From contig OX104134.1 in NCBI GenBank assembly GCA_944470555.2, positions 104,898,701-104,962,700 on the forward strand: a stretch of 64,000 nt of DNA, given 5' to 3'. The notes under the pieces were generated by a model. The model was not told the origin of the DNA, made no database searches, and saw only the letters and a list, made by a program, of their open reading frames with translations. The position numbers were made by a program, and so were the translations under genes. Source of the DNA: Heterobilharzia americana (Eukaryota; Platyhelminthes; Trematoda; Strigeidida; Schistosomatidae). Below, piece after piece: positions 1 through 11,239 of this stretch (its first letter is position 1; every line of letters starts with the position of its first letter).

Positions 1-1145
1 AAAAAGTCTGGAAAAAATGCATATCCTTCGATTGCAGCTAACCGTTTATCCAGTATTTTAACGACTTTCGACGTGAAGTTATGTGAAAAGTAATTTGTTT
101 TTTATCATACTGTCTTCAGTTTTATTTGATAAAGCGCATTCCGTGCTAATAAAATAAATAGTTAATCTCTGAAATGATCATCACCTAGACAGCCACTAGT
201 TACACAAAGCTGTTTTGCTATTTTCTTCTCAGCTAGCAATATGCATTGAAGAACGCTCGTAAGAAAAAATAAGCAAACTAACTGGCTTCCACTTAATTCA
301 TGTCTTTTTAGAAATTCCCGGTAATATAGTTTTTTGAGTGACTTCGGTGGAACGTACCAAGTAGTTGCATTTAGTTAGTAGGTTTATGTATATTCAGCTA
401 TTGCTTACCCTTCGCTTTGCTGTAGTACACTAGTTAGATTTTATATCCGTATCTTTTCCAATCTCAGTGAATCAAAATGTAAGTAGTTGAGGGGTGATTC
501 TGTAAATTAAAGTAACTTTTTCGAGATTTAATGTGAATTAACAGGACTAGTGACATTTATCAAGTCAGAAGAAATTATACTAAAATATGATAAGTTTGTC
601 CACAATGTTCCTTACAGCAGTATGTTTGGTGACTAGATGTAAAATATTCCATGACAAACAGTTTTACTGCATACTGAGTGCATTCATAAGTCTTGATTGT
701 TATTATTTCCATCTTGTTCACGAAGTAACACTTAATGACTGTGCAGAATCTGCGGCTAGGATTTTCAAGGTGCTGTCCTGTAAAAAGACCTAGACATAGT
801 AAACCCTAACCAGCTATGGTGGGAAGGATGTATGGGTTAGTAGTATGGTCAGATGCTGAAAAACTACATAAATGTAGCCATGAAAATGTCTGTATTTGTG
901 CTTCCTAAGAAACTGATAAGTGTACTATAGTTATTGTATTTATACCCCTTTAAGACATATCTAACACTAACAGTGCTTTACAATTTTCTAAAGAGCCTTT
1001 TTACGTGAATGTTGGATTAATGAGGCTAGTCAGTTGAAGCATGGGTTAAGAAACTATGCAATGACTTCGAGTTTTTCACTTCGAACTTATTATTAACTTA
1101 ACTTATTTATTAATTTGGATGTATGCTATTTGATGTTGTTTATAG
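1..1145. other. Non-coding; probable intron upstream of the adenylate-kinase-like exon
   Basis: AT-rich sequence without a convincing exon or repeat. It ends in a T-rich tract and TTTATAG just before the exon at 1146, which looks like a 3' splice site. I looked for earlier adenylate kinase exons here (P-loop, NMP-binding region) and saw none, so this is best read as intron. The short ATG frame at 587-793 resembles no protein I know. Confidence 0.4.
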
Positions 1146-1355
1146 ATCACTGGTGACCGTCTTGTTCGCCGCTCGGACGATAAACCTGAGGCTTTAAAAA
1201 AAACGTTTGTCGGAGTATGAGAAAAATGCTGCCCTGCTTTAAATTTCTACCACTCTAGACGTCAGCTAATAAAAGTAAATGCAAGTCAAGATGTTGATAA
1301 AGTCTTCGAAGATATTAAAAAGAGTATTGATGAACTGAAATATGTTCGGCATTAA
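1146..1355 (+). pseudogene. Last exon of an adenylate kinase 2-like gene, with two compensating frameshifts
   Basis: Adenylate kinase transfers phosphate between ATP and AMP; the AK2 type works in the mitochondrial intermembrane space. The exon opens directly after a T-rich TTTATAG acceptor and reads ITGDRLVRRSDDKPEALKK, the LID-to-C-terminal segment of AK2-type kinases (family pattern TGEPLIRRSDD). It then changes frame in an 8-A run (1196-1203) to give KRLSEYEKN, and returns to the first frame for NFYHSRRQLIKVNASQ and DVDKVFEDIKKSIDELKY, ending at TAA 1353-1355. Spacing and order match the AK2 C-terminus. In the first frame there is a TGA near 1220, so either the copy is a pseudogene or the sequence has paired indel errors. 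The splice acceptor argues against a processed retrocopy. No upstream exon lies in the window. Family assignment fairly sure; AK2 rather than AK3 less so. Confidence 0.6.
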
Positions 1356-1868
1356 ATGTCGCATTAGATAACAAAGTATTATTTACAATCCTGTTTGCCA
1401 CTTTCTTCCTTGTGTATGAAATGGATATGTAGAACATTACTTCATTTAGTGATTTCCAGGGTACTTAACGCACTTCCCTCTTAGATTGATGCTTCTTGAG
1501 CGGTTAATAATTAAAGTGTATATTACTGTGTCCCTACTAGATTTCTTACATGTATTACATAGTCTTTTATTATGAATAGCTTTCTTTTTGTAATCGAATA
1601 TGAGAGTTTACCGTGTCTGTACTCGATGTTTTTAATAAATTCATACGGAGAATCTGATTTCCGTTAGATCAGTTTAATTACTGAACAAAATGGTTTGTGC
1701 TGATTTGTTGTAATAAAGTGGTAATCTGTATTTATCAGTTTCACAAGAATCATGTTCCTCTACTGATGGATGGCTGTCTACCGCCCACATTAAACTGTCG
1801 AAAAACGAATAAGTTGGTTCTCCGTAGTGTTGCAATTTCCTAACTTTATTCATAAAATAATTGATTTC
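1356..1868. other. Intergenic or 3' flanking sequence, no feature recognised
   Basis: AT-rich sequence following the kinase exon. AATAAA-type hexamers occur (for example near 1712), so the 3' end of the kinase transcript could lie here, but none can be chosen from sequence alone. The minus-strand PLE ends at the right border. Confidence 0.3.
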
Positions 1869-3420
1869 CTAGGTCTCTTTATTTACGACTATGCTGAGAA
1901 TTACTTCTGCGTAAACTGGTTGATAACTATCAGGATATTGTTCAGAGGGCAAATAAAGTGCACTCTTTCTGTTCTGAAGCCATGCATGTAAATGTCCTCC
2001 CACCCTCAACTGCATGGTTCGACTACTTCTGCCTACGTATGTGTGACCGCACACGTAAGCTGGTAAACACAATGGGATGTGACGTAACCATTGATACAGT
2101 GTTTTGGTTTGTAATGAGGCATGTGTTTTGTTTTTTCCACAGTAATATCCTTAGCTGCATAATAGGTTTTCCTAGCGGCTGATGTTATCTGACTTCTCGA
2201 AATTATACTGTTCAAATCCCCCTCTGCATAGTAGAGCGATGCAGACACTTCTTAGGAACCGTGTTTACAGTTGGCTTTGGTGCTACGTGACTTCTGCAGC
2301 GGTTTGTAAACTCTAACAGGTAACCGTTTTCCATAAGTGTTTTGCTCAGCAAATTGATATCTTCACCTATTGTATCTTATGTACAGATACGATAGATCCT
2401 GGTAAACAGGCATTTAACTAGACCTCACTTGTATTGGATCGAACAAAAGTTTTGAAAATCCAGATTACCCTCTCCATGTAAGCTTTCTGTAGACTGACCG
2501 TCTTATTGAACCATCTCGTCGACTCAACAGTGCATCTAAGAATGGTAGGTGATTATTCTCCTCACAAGTCTGCGTAATAGGAGTTTGTACAGTGTTAAGT
2601 CTGAAGTAGACGAACCATATCTTCATGCTTCTCAAATATCACTAATGTCACCGATAAATCTCTTGTAAAGGGAAACCAGCGATGAGATCACCAACCAGAT
2701 TTTCGATACATGATATAAATATAAGCTAGTAATGATCTTAAGGTATCTCCCATAACTATACTGTCAAATTGCCGAGTGCTCACCTTCAAATGTGAAACAA
2801 ACCTTATCGGTACATAGCAATAGGAGTGCCCAGAGAAAAGTTAACGTAATAGGGAATGGGAGGTATTTAGATATGCAGTCACAGAGAATGCTAATAGTCT
2901 TGGACACACGTTAGCAAGTAAAGAATTTACATCGAAAAGGTACACAGTCTTGTTTTTGGTATTGATGTTAATAAGACAGTCAACAAGTTGAAAAGTATCT
3001 TTTAATGAAAACTTATAGAATTCGTTTTGAACTGGATTTAGCATTTTCACCAACCCTGTCACCAATTTATGTGTGGGGGAATGACACAGACTTGAGGGCG
3101 TAAGGGATTATCATAGATCTTAGGTAATCCATATTAATTTGGAAATTCATGTCCCATAGGTTTCAATGAATTAAATTCCTCTGGTTATAGCACTCATATT
3201 CAAAAGGTTTACGAAATTATTGGTTACTTTTGCCTCCAATTTCCTAATTTCTTATGGTAGGGCATCGCAGCTATGAATATGGTTTCGTCACTGAGGATGG
3301 ATAGCATTTTATTTTTATAGTCAGATTTATTCATCACAACCATGCCTAATCCCTTGTCGGGTTTAATAATGATCATCCCAGATTTGTTACGTGATTCTTT
3401 CAAAGTACTTCATTGTCTGG
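1869..3420 (-). mobile_element. Penelope-like retroelement A: reverse transcriptase plus GIY-YIG endonuclease, degraded
   Basis: Reading leftwards from about 3410, the minus strand gives the RT fingers region (KPDKGLG, then MLSIL), a PLE-type LVKMLNPVQ and FKDTFQLVD-like stretch, and YLFDVNSLLANV (3065-2841), the motif A region. A weak QFDSIVMGDTLRSLLA follows (motif B, normally MGSPLGPLLAD). The catalytic YVDD motif is decayed: near 2665 it reads FIGDIS. RT thumb remnants and a linker (ITSAARKTYYAAKDITVEK) lead into CVCGHTYVGRSSRTMQLRV (about 2070-2010), the GIY-YIG nuclease core. PLEs copy their RNA at a nicked target using this RT and nuclease. Many frameshifts and stops show it is dead. 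It is cut at the N-terminal side, where PLE B joins directly. Confidence 0.85.
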
Positions 3421-3439
3421 TTTCTGGACCATGGAGTTG

Positions 3440-4140
3440 ATGAGTAATATCAACTACTTTAGTCAACTTCGATTATCTGAAGATGTTGGACTTGGTTGTA
3501 TTGTGTTCTCTGAGCTGGGTTGTTTAATCGTGAAGCTTTCATCGCCTTGCAAGACGACATCAATACTGACTTCAGTATGAAGTGAGCTGTCAATATCTCT
3601 CCGTGTGTGATTTAGTAGGTTGCTCTGGTGATCTGGTCTGTGATTGGTTGTTTCCTTCGATTGTTGTGTCATTGATTGCATAGACTTTCCTGTTGGCTGT
3701 TCCTCTGCTTCTCCTCTGACCTTTCTGTCGTTTATCATTTTCTTATTGGTTGATGGATCGGGTCTATGTCTATACGTCTATTGATTGCCGACTGACCTGA
3801 ATGCCAAGCTTTTAGGAATCCCCTGATATTTTTTGTTTCCTCTGTCCAAAATTTCTACATTGTCGAAATTGAATTCACGTCCATAATTATCCACGTGCAT
3901 TGAAGTGAGTGATGAAATATCGTGTGCGACGTTTAATAGCCAGTTGGTGCTCATGTAGACGAAGGCGAAGAGGGCGGCCGCTTTGTCCAATGTAGTGTTG
4001 ACTACAGTTATTGCAGTTGATTTTGTAAATGATATTTGGTTTGTCTTCTTTGCTTGTTGCATCGTTTGGTCTGCATAATAGTGTTTGGAGGGAATTTGTT
4101 GGTTTATGAACCACAGCAATTCCAATCGGTCTCAGCAATC
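3440..4140 (-). mobile_element. Penelope-like retroelement B: linker, GIY-YIG endonuclease and 3' end
   Basis: The minus-strand frame from 4138 reads GIAVVHKPTNSLQTLLCRP, then a typical PLE nuclease, IIYKINCNNCSQHYIGQSGR and LRLRLHEHQLAIKRR. It then shifts frame to SMHVDNYGREFNFDNVEILD (in 3778-4125). A Gln/Ser/Thr-rich 91-codon frame (3738-3463) follows and may be the element's C-terminus or 3' UTR. The CCHH-like Cys pair before HYIGQ and the Arg in GQSGR are kept, so the domain is better preserved than in PLE A. No RT is attached on the 5' side. The 3' end abuts the RT fingers of PLE A on the same strand, a tandem junction typical of PLEs. Confidence 0.85.
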
Positions 4141-7100
4141 TTGTGATTTCTGATACATTCTTTATGTTGGAACAAGAGGACTCAGTTGGTCATAGAGATT
4201 TTCAAACTGAGCGTCAATATTCAAGTGAGAAATTTTCCTGTATGGAACTCAGAAATTTAATCCAAGAGCAAATGCCTCTTTCTCATAAACTGATAGTACC
4301 ACAGAGGACAGACTAGTCATATACTTATCCGTATCGCGTGGAAATTAATGTTATTAGAACGGCATACAGTCTGCTTCTGCCTTGCTCTACCCTTCTTTTG
4401 CGGATGACAACTACAAAATTTGATGTGGCAAATAAGAGAAATACCCGACGACACAGTTGAAGCATGGGTATACATTTCACTCAAACTGCATAACTTCTCA
4501 TTGCAAATATCCATGCGGGATTCCGTAAGCCGAACGAAATTTGAAAGGTTTTCTTGCAGTCTAGAGGATCGCAACATTTTGTAAAACTGTCTGGGAAATA
4601 TTTGGTTAGAAATCCGTGATTTGTAAAATTCCAATTTCATTTTGTCAGATACGATTTTACGCTTAAGTTAAGGAGTTCGTTTAACAAGTACGTGGTGGGA
4701 CTCTCTTCAAAATTCGTAACAATTATTACCTTTTATGAATTAAGATAATGTGATTAGAAGATGGAGAGGGAGTGTGAAACTAATAGGGGCATTCGGGGGA
4801 GGACCTTTTTCATCTACATCCAAAATGCACTTTGTTGGACCACTACATTCTGATGTCAGTTGTCAATCGACAAAAAACCCATAACTTAGGTTTAGCACTC
4901 GTAAGCATATGTTCAATCATAAGCGAACTTATTTTCCGATGTGACTCTGTTGGAGTCATGAACTTCACCACTGAGTTGCTCAAATCACGAATGACTCCCT
5001 GTGGAATTGGGGTATGCACGCCAGTCGGTAACTGGTTCATGTTAGAGCATCACTTGGAATAACTTCACCCTATATTTTGTGTAATTATCAGATGGTGTCT
5101 TAACGCCGCCAACATAATCTTGTGTTGTTTGTTTGTCTGTTGTGTTCCATGTTATGATACGTAATATTTCTAGCGGAGTTGTTGGCGTATGGAGAGACTC
5201 GCTGACTGTAATTATACTTCTGTGCACTACAAACCTGGTAGTCTTTACAAATATCTTAGAAATTTCAGTCGATAAGCTCTGCTGTCTTAACGCAAAAGGC
5301 ATCCAGCTCAGGAGATTTAAAACAAACACCGATCGAGTAAAGGTTTATCGAAAACTGAGGTAAGATGAAGTAACTAATTTGCATAGTGTAGTGCAGTGAG
5401 AAAAGTTATTCGCAATTCAACAATGAATAATTAGAATGGGAAGGAAGTAAGTCTCAGTGGGGTAGTAACAACGTAGAACAAAAGATTTTCAAAGATAGTA
5501 GGCTTGCATCGGTTTAGTTCACTGTAAATCTAATAAGTGAATAAAATTCTTTTGCAGAGTTCTGGTTTCCAAATAGGGATTAGCATGGTCTCCGCAGTAT
5601 AAAGAAGTTGTATTTGTTAAGATCTACATGAACTTTGTAAATGTAGATTGTAAGTCCACATAGTGTTCAGCATCAATCAAATGTTCTAAAATTGAACTAC
5701 GAGAGAATCTTTTTTTTCCCTTGTAAACCCAAGATGGCATGTGGTCGACATATCTGGCTCCATAGTGACAGTTGGATTGATAGATACACACTGAGGAACC
5801 CAACGGTGATAGTGTATTCTTTATGCACCATTGGATGTAATGTAGTTGGCATGAACTCTAGATTTTGTTGACAATGTGAGTAAATCCGTTAGTTTATTTT
5901 CTGTAGTTCACTTTTTTTATTCGTTAAGACACGAGGCAGGTTTAAAGAGGACATTTGTGACCTGTAAGAAATGTTTAGTGTATTTATGCGATCTGCCAGT
6001 GTCTAGAGTTTCTTGTTAAACAAGCTTTTCTATACTCCGTAGTGGAAACTCTCATTTGAAAAAATGGCACTGTTCGAAATTGTCGTGGAACTTAATCAAA
6101 TTTATTTTAAGAATGATTTTACGTAGCAGAAACAGCGTCTGCGACTAACGAATGCAGTGGACTAGAAGTTTTATTTCAGACAGGACTTATTCGAAATGTG
6201 ATGTCTGATCAGAACTGTGTTATGGCTTTTATTTTCTAAGCACACAATGGTATATTTATCTGCATTAGCTGACTGTCAATTTCAGACTGTTGCATACTAC
6301 ATAAATCCTTGAATAAAAACAATGATGAATAAAAGTTCATGTCGTAACCTACCAGCGTCGAGGAAGCTATTGAATAAATCTGCTTAGGCAAATAAGAAAG
6401 ATTCTCAGTGTAGTTAACCTAATTCCGACTTTAGAAGGAAAAATAATTTGCTTTCTCAATATTATGTTGTCTGGTGGTAAATACTGATTAAAACTCTTGG
6501 ATACGGTATCGTTTAACGCCGAAAAGGGTACAGTTAAGATCTATATGTCTCCGAAATTTAGTAGTATATGCTTTGCAAACAAATTTTGTTGAAGAAGCAT
6601 CTTGTAGTTGTAGAGGTCATGTATGTCTTGGCATCATGTCGTCAATGTCTTATTCAGCTATCTGAGCATCTCAACTTTCAGCGTGAATGAAAAGATAAGA
6701 AATTCAGCTTTGCGTCTCCTCACTAAATAAAATACAGCCTCCCTACATAACTTTGAAACTTACCATTCCACTCCATTTATGCTAGTCATGTCTAGATGTG
6801 TAGTTATTCAACCTTTAAATATGTCACCAAACCGTACGGTTAGAAAAAAATCAATGAATGTGTTTCATACCGGTTCAGCTTGAAGTGAGTAGTATCAGAA
6901 ATGTATGCTTTTCATGTTCCTATAGTTGCCCTTCTGACATGGATTCCATACGGATAACTTAATGTTGCTACAGTAGTCTTTTAACTCATACTTTTGTAAG
7001 GAGATTAGATTCATTTCAATCTTTAGTAAAAACACAAACCAGTCAACAGATAGTAAAGTGTCGTGATCTAGACCTCAATGTTGCATGTAGTCTGCTGTGG

Positions 7101-7846
7101 CAAACCAGCGAAGTGACTTCATCTTGCGGTAAAATGGAACTATTCAAATAGCGTTGGTTTATGATATCACTCCGGATACAAACTAGGACATTCAACAAGC
7201 GAACCATTCTTTGAATCACTGCCTAGCAGAAAATTCACTGTCTTTCCAGTGTTCAGCTGCATCTCATCTCACAGACACTACAAGTTTTCCTAATAACTTG
7301 ATCATCAATGGAACCAACGGAAATACACTTTCTTAAATCCAATTAGTGTGATCTGCACGACCTTGGATGGAGGATCGTGTTCACTTCTTCCCTTACTACA
7401 ACCTAATAAATGAATACAACTATCATAATCGACTGTTGATGCTTCCATATTGCCAATTTGATCGTAGCTGAAGTTTTCAATCGAAAAAATACAATGAAAT
7501 ATATAACCAGCCATAGTAATGCTGCTTTCCTAGTGTATCATTATCCTTAACAGACTTATGAACATGAAGTGGGTTTAAACCAACTAGATGGTGTATCTCT
7601 ACATCGTTTTCTCAAGAACTTATATTCGCAGATAGAAATAAACATTAATTTTGTTGGTTTGGAACATCGTATTGGCTTTTGGAACCAGTGTGTTTCGAAA
7701 ATCAATCAAAAATCTCAACCTTTAATTGATGGTTCAAAGTCCTTCAACTGAAGATGTTAAGTGATGAAAGGTGTCTGGATTATCCTGCTCTGGTTTTTGA
7801 GATGATAGAGAATATTTTGTCGCTCAGTAGGGTAATTTGATAGTGA
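4141..7846. other. Long AT-rich stretch with no recognised gene
   Basis: Several 65-107 codon frames occur (for example 4317-4640 minus, 5042-5329 minus, 7305-7514 minus), but none shows a family motif, splice context or codon bias that would support a gene. The 5042-5329 frame has a fairly normal amino acid mix and may be an old retroelement fragment of unknown type. Confidence 0.3.
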
Positions 7847-7992
7847 TGTGTTCTCTGACCTGGATGATTTAATCATGGAGCTTTCATTGTCATTCTAGAC
7901 AACGTCATCAGCTCCTCTGAAGTGGTATTGGTGATATTGTCTAGAAGGAAGATGAAAGCCCCACGATTAAATCATCCAGCTTAAGGAACACA
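7847..7992. repeat. Hairpin-forming inverted repeat from a PLE-type 3' end
   Basis: Left arm (7847-7910) and right arm (7930-7992) are inverted copies of one sequence containing GATGATTTAATC, GAGCTTTCAT and TTCTAGACAA, separated by a loop of about 20 bases. A related sequence sits at the 3' end of PLE B (about 3500-3560) and again near 18790-18840 beside PLE I. I infer the hairpin is two PLE 3' ends joined tail to tail. Arm identity is roughly 85% by eye. Confidence 0.65.
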
Positions 7993-8929
7993 ATACCACC
8001 AAAACCTGCTTTAGTTTCTCCAGCAGGAGAATTCTTGATGCTGCATCTGTTGAACAAACATCAAAAACTATGCATTGCAGCCTAATGGTCCAAGTTGGTG
8101 CATTTCACAGCTGTAATTCATTTGTTTAGGCGGTGAACTTTCAACGGCTATCGGTTTGAATCTCATTCTGCTTATTTAAACTTCCACAGTTGCCCAGCAC
8201 ATGACTCATAGCGTTAACATCAATACACTTAGTGGTCAGAAAGAGGTGAAATGAAGAAAAGAATATTATGCTATTAGAATTGGTAAAAAGCCATAATATG
8301 AAAAGGAAAGTTGATACGGCGTTTAGGTGAAACCAAGGTATGAATGTATCTGTGTCACTGCTGTACCACCCAGAGTCTTCAACAATCAGTTTCCAGCGTC
8401 TTGCGTATTCTTTCCTGATAACCTACAATTCTATACGTAACACAATCCACCAGTCAGAAATATCTTAGGTTTATCCCATTTTAACCATCGAAACTATTAC
8501 TTCCTCTTCAAACAGCCAACTAAAAAATCCCTTGAGCTTCATTTTATTCCATATTAAGTTACTTGACTTTTCCCAAATGGGTGTGATTTATAAAATAAGT
8601 GACCAGTTTGGAAGTGAATAGTTTTGTCTAGAAAAAGGTAACCATTTGATAATAAGTGGAGAAATCAGTGGTCGATATATAGAAGAATGATTGATCAATG
8701 AATGAAGTATGCTTAATAGTCATATCATGCTCATGACAAGTATTTCACCTATTTCTGTTAGTGTGTTCATTGAGCAAGCTGTTCCATCTAAATGACCATC
8801 TGAAATTTGTTTCCGTGTGTCTACGAAATGCAAAAAAAGTAGATTCAACAATGGAATACACTCATTTGATTATAGGAAAAGACAAAAACCATGTTTGCAT
8901 CAAAAGAAATGTTTTTTCCCTACAAAGTG
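7993..8929. other. AT-rich spacer, no recognised feature
   Basis: No protein motif or repeat was recognised. The 8761-8952 plus frame (63 codons) has no recognisable similarity. Confidence 0.3.
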
Positions 8930-9340
8930 TTTACCCAGCTGCACATTCGTAGATATAAATTAGTGCAGTGGCACATACTTCCCCAAAATCCACAGGGGTT
9001 CGATGAGATTCACTAATGATGCTGACCTTCATAGTTTTATCGGACTTGCTAAGCTGAAGGCATATGGTCAAGCATCCATGCCATTTAGCATGCTGTCGTG
9101 TTACTTTGCACTGCTTGTAATCAATCCTCCAGCCAGCTAGTCGGAACACATCGTTATCTTGGCACAATCTCTCAAATATACCATTCGCATCTGACTATTT
9201 TACTGTTTTCTTCCTTGGTGTCGCATTAGTGGTTATATTACAAATACGATTAATCAGTGATATTAGGCTCTGCGTTTTTCAAGTTCGTACAAAGACAATT
9301 CCTAAACTAGAAATGTTTAGACACTACAATTATTTCCGGT
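8930..9340 (+). repeat. LTR fragment of the Gypsy-type element, plus orientation
   Basis: Sequence from about 8965 (CACATACTTCCCCAAA) through GATGCTGACCTTCATAG, GGTCAAGCATCCATGCC, CTGTCGTGTTACTTTGCA and TTCTTCCTTGGTGTCGCA to about 9310 is repeated at 58540-58890 (plus), and on the minus strand at 51980-52275 and 54014-54330, where it flanks gag. No gag follows here, so this is a solo or partial LTR. It is next to PLE E. Confidence 0.7.
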
Positions 9341-9389
9341 CAGCGGTCAAAGTGCATGGAATAGCGAAGGGTTGTTACATAATTTTAGT

Positions 9390-10640
9390 CTGTTTGTTAG
9401 GATTTTTATACAGTGAAATACTATTATCTACTGGATATGTTTCCGATATGTAGATGGCAAATTTACAGTACTGAAATCAGCCGTGAACGCAATTCAATTT
9501 ACCTATGACTTAGAAAGTATTGAAAGCGGGCTGGAAATGTTGGATTGCAAATTTACACGAAAACAAAATGAAAGTTTAGAGACCAGTGTCAATAGGCAAC
9601 CTACCCATTCAAATCGATACTTAGACCTCAAATCATCTCACTTTATCTCAGTTAAAGTAGGCTTGGTTAAACGCCTAAGTGATAGGGTGAAAAAGCTTAG
9701 TAATAGGATAGAAAATCTGCAACAAGAAATTCGACACATCAAGAATATTCACCTAAATCTATCAATAAATTCATAAGAAATCGAAAGGAGAATATGAGAG
9801 GTAGTAGTAACGCAGGTGTTATTAATAATAGCTCTACTGATAGTGGCAATGGGTTAACCGAGAATTCAAAGCTCCTACTGTGTTACCATGCAAAGTAGGC
9901 ACCCAGAGAAATTACGTAGGATTTTCAATAAGGCTGGAATTAGAGGGATTTAAACCGACGAGTTCGCTTACAGACAGGCTTTATAGGTTCAAAGATTCAA
10001 TTGAGTAAAATAATTTAATTTACCGAAGCTAATGCAATGACTCCGAGGCCAAATGCATTGGTCAAGGTTGTTGACCGGGGCCAACTATAATAACAGAACA
10101 CAAAACTCAGGTAAGTCAAGATTAGTATGTCCTAATAAGATAAGAGAAAAGTTCGGCAATAGCTACGCACGCAATTACACACAAATGGGTTGGATAGAGT
10201 GACAGTATTAACAACTAACTTAGGTGAGTGGAGGAAGAGATTGATAACCGGATCTTTGTTTATCGAATCAACACCAAATACATGCATTTGAAATGATTCT
10301 GAACCCCTTTCAAATATATGGGAAATTCTACTACCCTTGTAACAAAGAAGGAGAGGAAATTAGAACTATATAGACCATTTCTCAAAGTTGTGAAGTTATC
10401 TGATATGAACGTGGACATGAAATTATATCCGAAACATTATCCGGTAAATGATAATATCTGACCTTGTGACAACTCTAATACATGGACTAGAATGTAATTA
10501 CCATCGACCACAGTGCCCAAGTTTTATATATATTCATGAAGTTACGCATTCCAAATAAGGATCTAAAGTAGCAGAATAAACAACACTAAGAAAATAAATA
10601 TAATTAGGTAGTAGAGGATTTATCTAAGAAAGTCCTAGTT
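9390..10640 (+). mobile_element. Penelope-like retroelement E: RT C-terminus, linker, GIY-YIG remnant, 3' tail
   Basis: From about 9435 the plus strand reads FRYVDGKFTVLKS, a PLE YVDD motif with the second Asp lost to Gly, then AIQFTYDLESIESGLEMLDC and RQPTHSNRYLDLKSSH, the conserved RT thumb segment (the 9483-9776 frame). Broken linker (IFNKAGIRGI) and nuclease-region pieces (PNKIREKFGN; LFIESTPNTC in another frame) follow to about 10290. The 3' tail (10300-10640) resembles the PLE fold-back at 49260-49600. The same peptide series occurs in PLE C (26241-28165), so E and C belong to one subfamily. Stops and frameshifts throughout. Confidence 0.8.
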
Positions 10641-11160
10641 TTATGATGGCCATGGGATTAAACATTGCGGTAATTATTATTCATCAATTTGTGATATCAT
10701 ATATTGGAAGGAGATTCTCAATTGAAAGGGAACATTGGTAGTATGTTAGGATTCAATAGTGAGTTGCAAAAACAGTACAAACCTTCAGATTCAGCTTGAA
10801 AATCAGTTTTAACAAGCGTGAGACCTCTATCCATGGCTTTCTGACAGCAGACTGGAACCCTCCAATACGAAACAAAATATACTTCAGTATTATGTCACTT
10901 AGTTTAGTGGCTACATTTCACAGTCAATAAGCACTTAGGGTCAGCCAGTGGCACTGGTTATCCGCAAACGACTGATCCGTGTAAGCCACCAAATCTGTTT
11001 AAGATCGAATTCAGAACCTGTTTGAAGGATGTTGTTAGTCATTGTAGGGCAACCAATCTCCTGTTGTCTAGTATTGAGCGCTGATCGAACTCTATGGATC
11101 ATTTTGCAATGTGAACACCAAGCTAGAAGGCTCAGCATCTTAGTGCACGTTGATAGATAT
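10641..11160. other. Spacer; right half probably body of the hammerhead repeat at 11184
   Basis: No coding signal. The interval 10920-11160 is less AT-rich and continues without a break into the hammerhead sequence, so it may be the body of that repeat read on the minus strand. I have no second copy in the window to confirm its limits. Confidence 0.3.
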
Positions 11161-11183
11161 TAGTTGGATGGTGGCAATCGGCA

Positions 11184-11236
11184 GGAAGCTCTGGACCCAG
11201 GTTTCGTGCTTGTTGGCACTCATCAGAAAGGCATAT
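11184..11236 (-). ncRNA. Hammerhead ribozyme motif with intact catalytic core
   Basis: On the minus strand: CTGATGA (11226-11220), a 4-bp stem II GTGC/GCAC around a 6-base loop (11219-11206), GAAAC (11205-11201), a 4-base loop CTGG, and cleavage triplet GTC (11196-11194). Every core base of the type I schistosome hammerhead is present, with the usual minimal two-pair stem III (AC/GT). Stem I is the weak point: the flanks CCTTT and CAGAG pair poorly, so in-cis activity is doubtful. The flanking sequence differs from the Sm-alpha copies, so it may represent another hammerhead repeat family or a PLE-associated ribozyme. Confidence 0.6.
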
Positions 11237-11239
11237 CTG

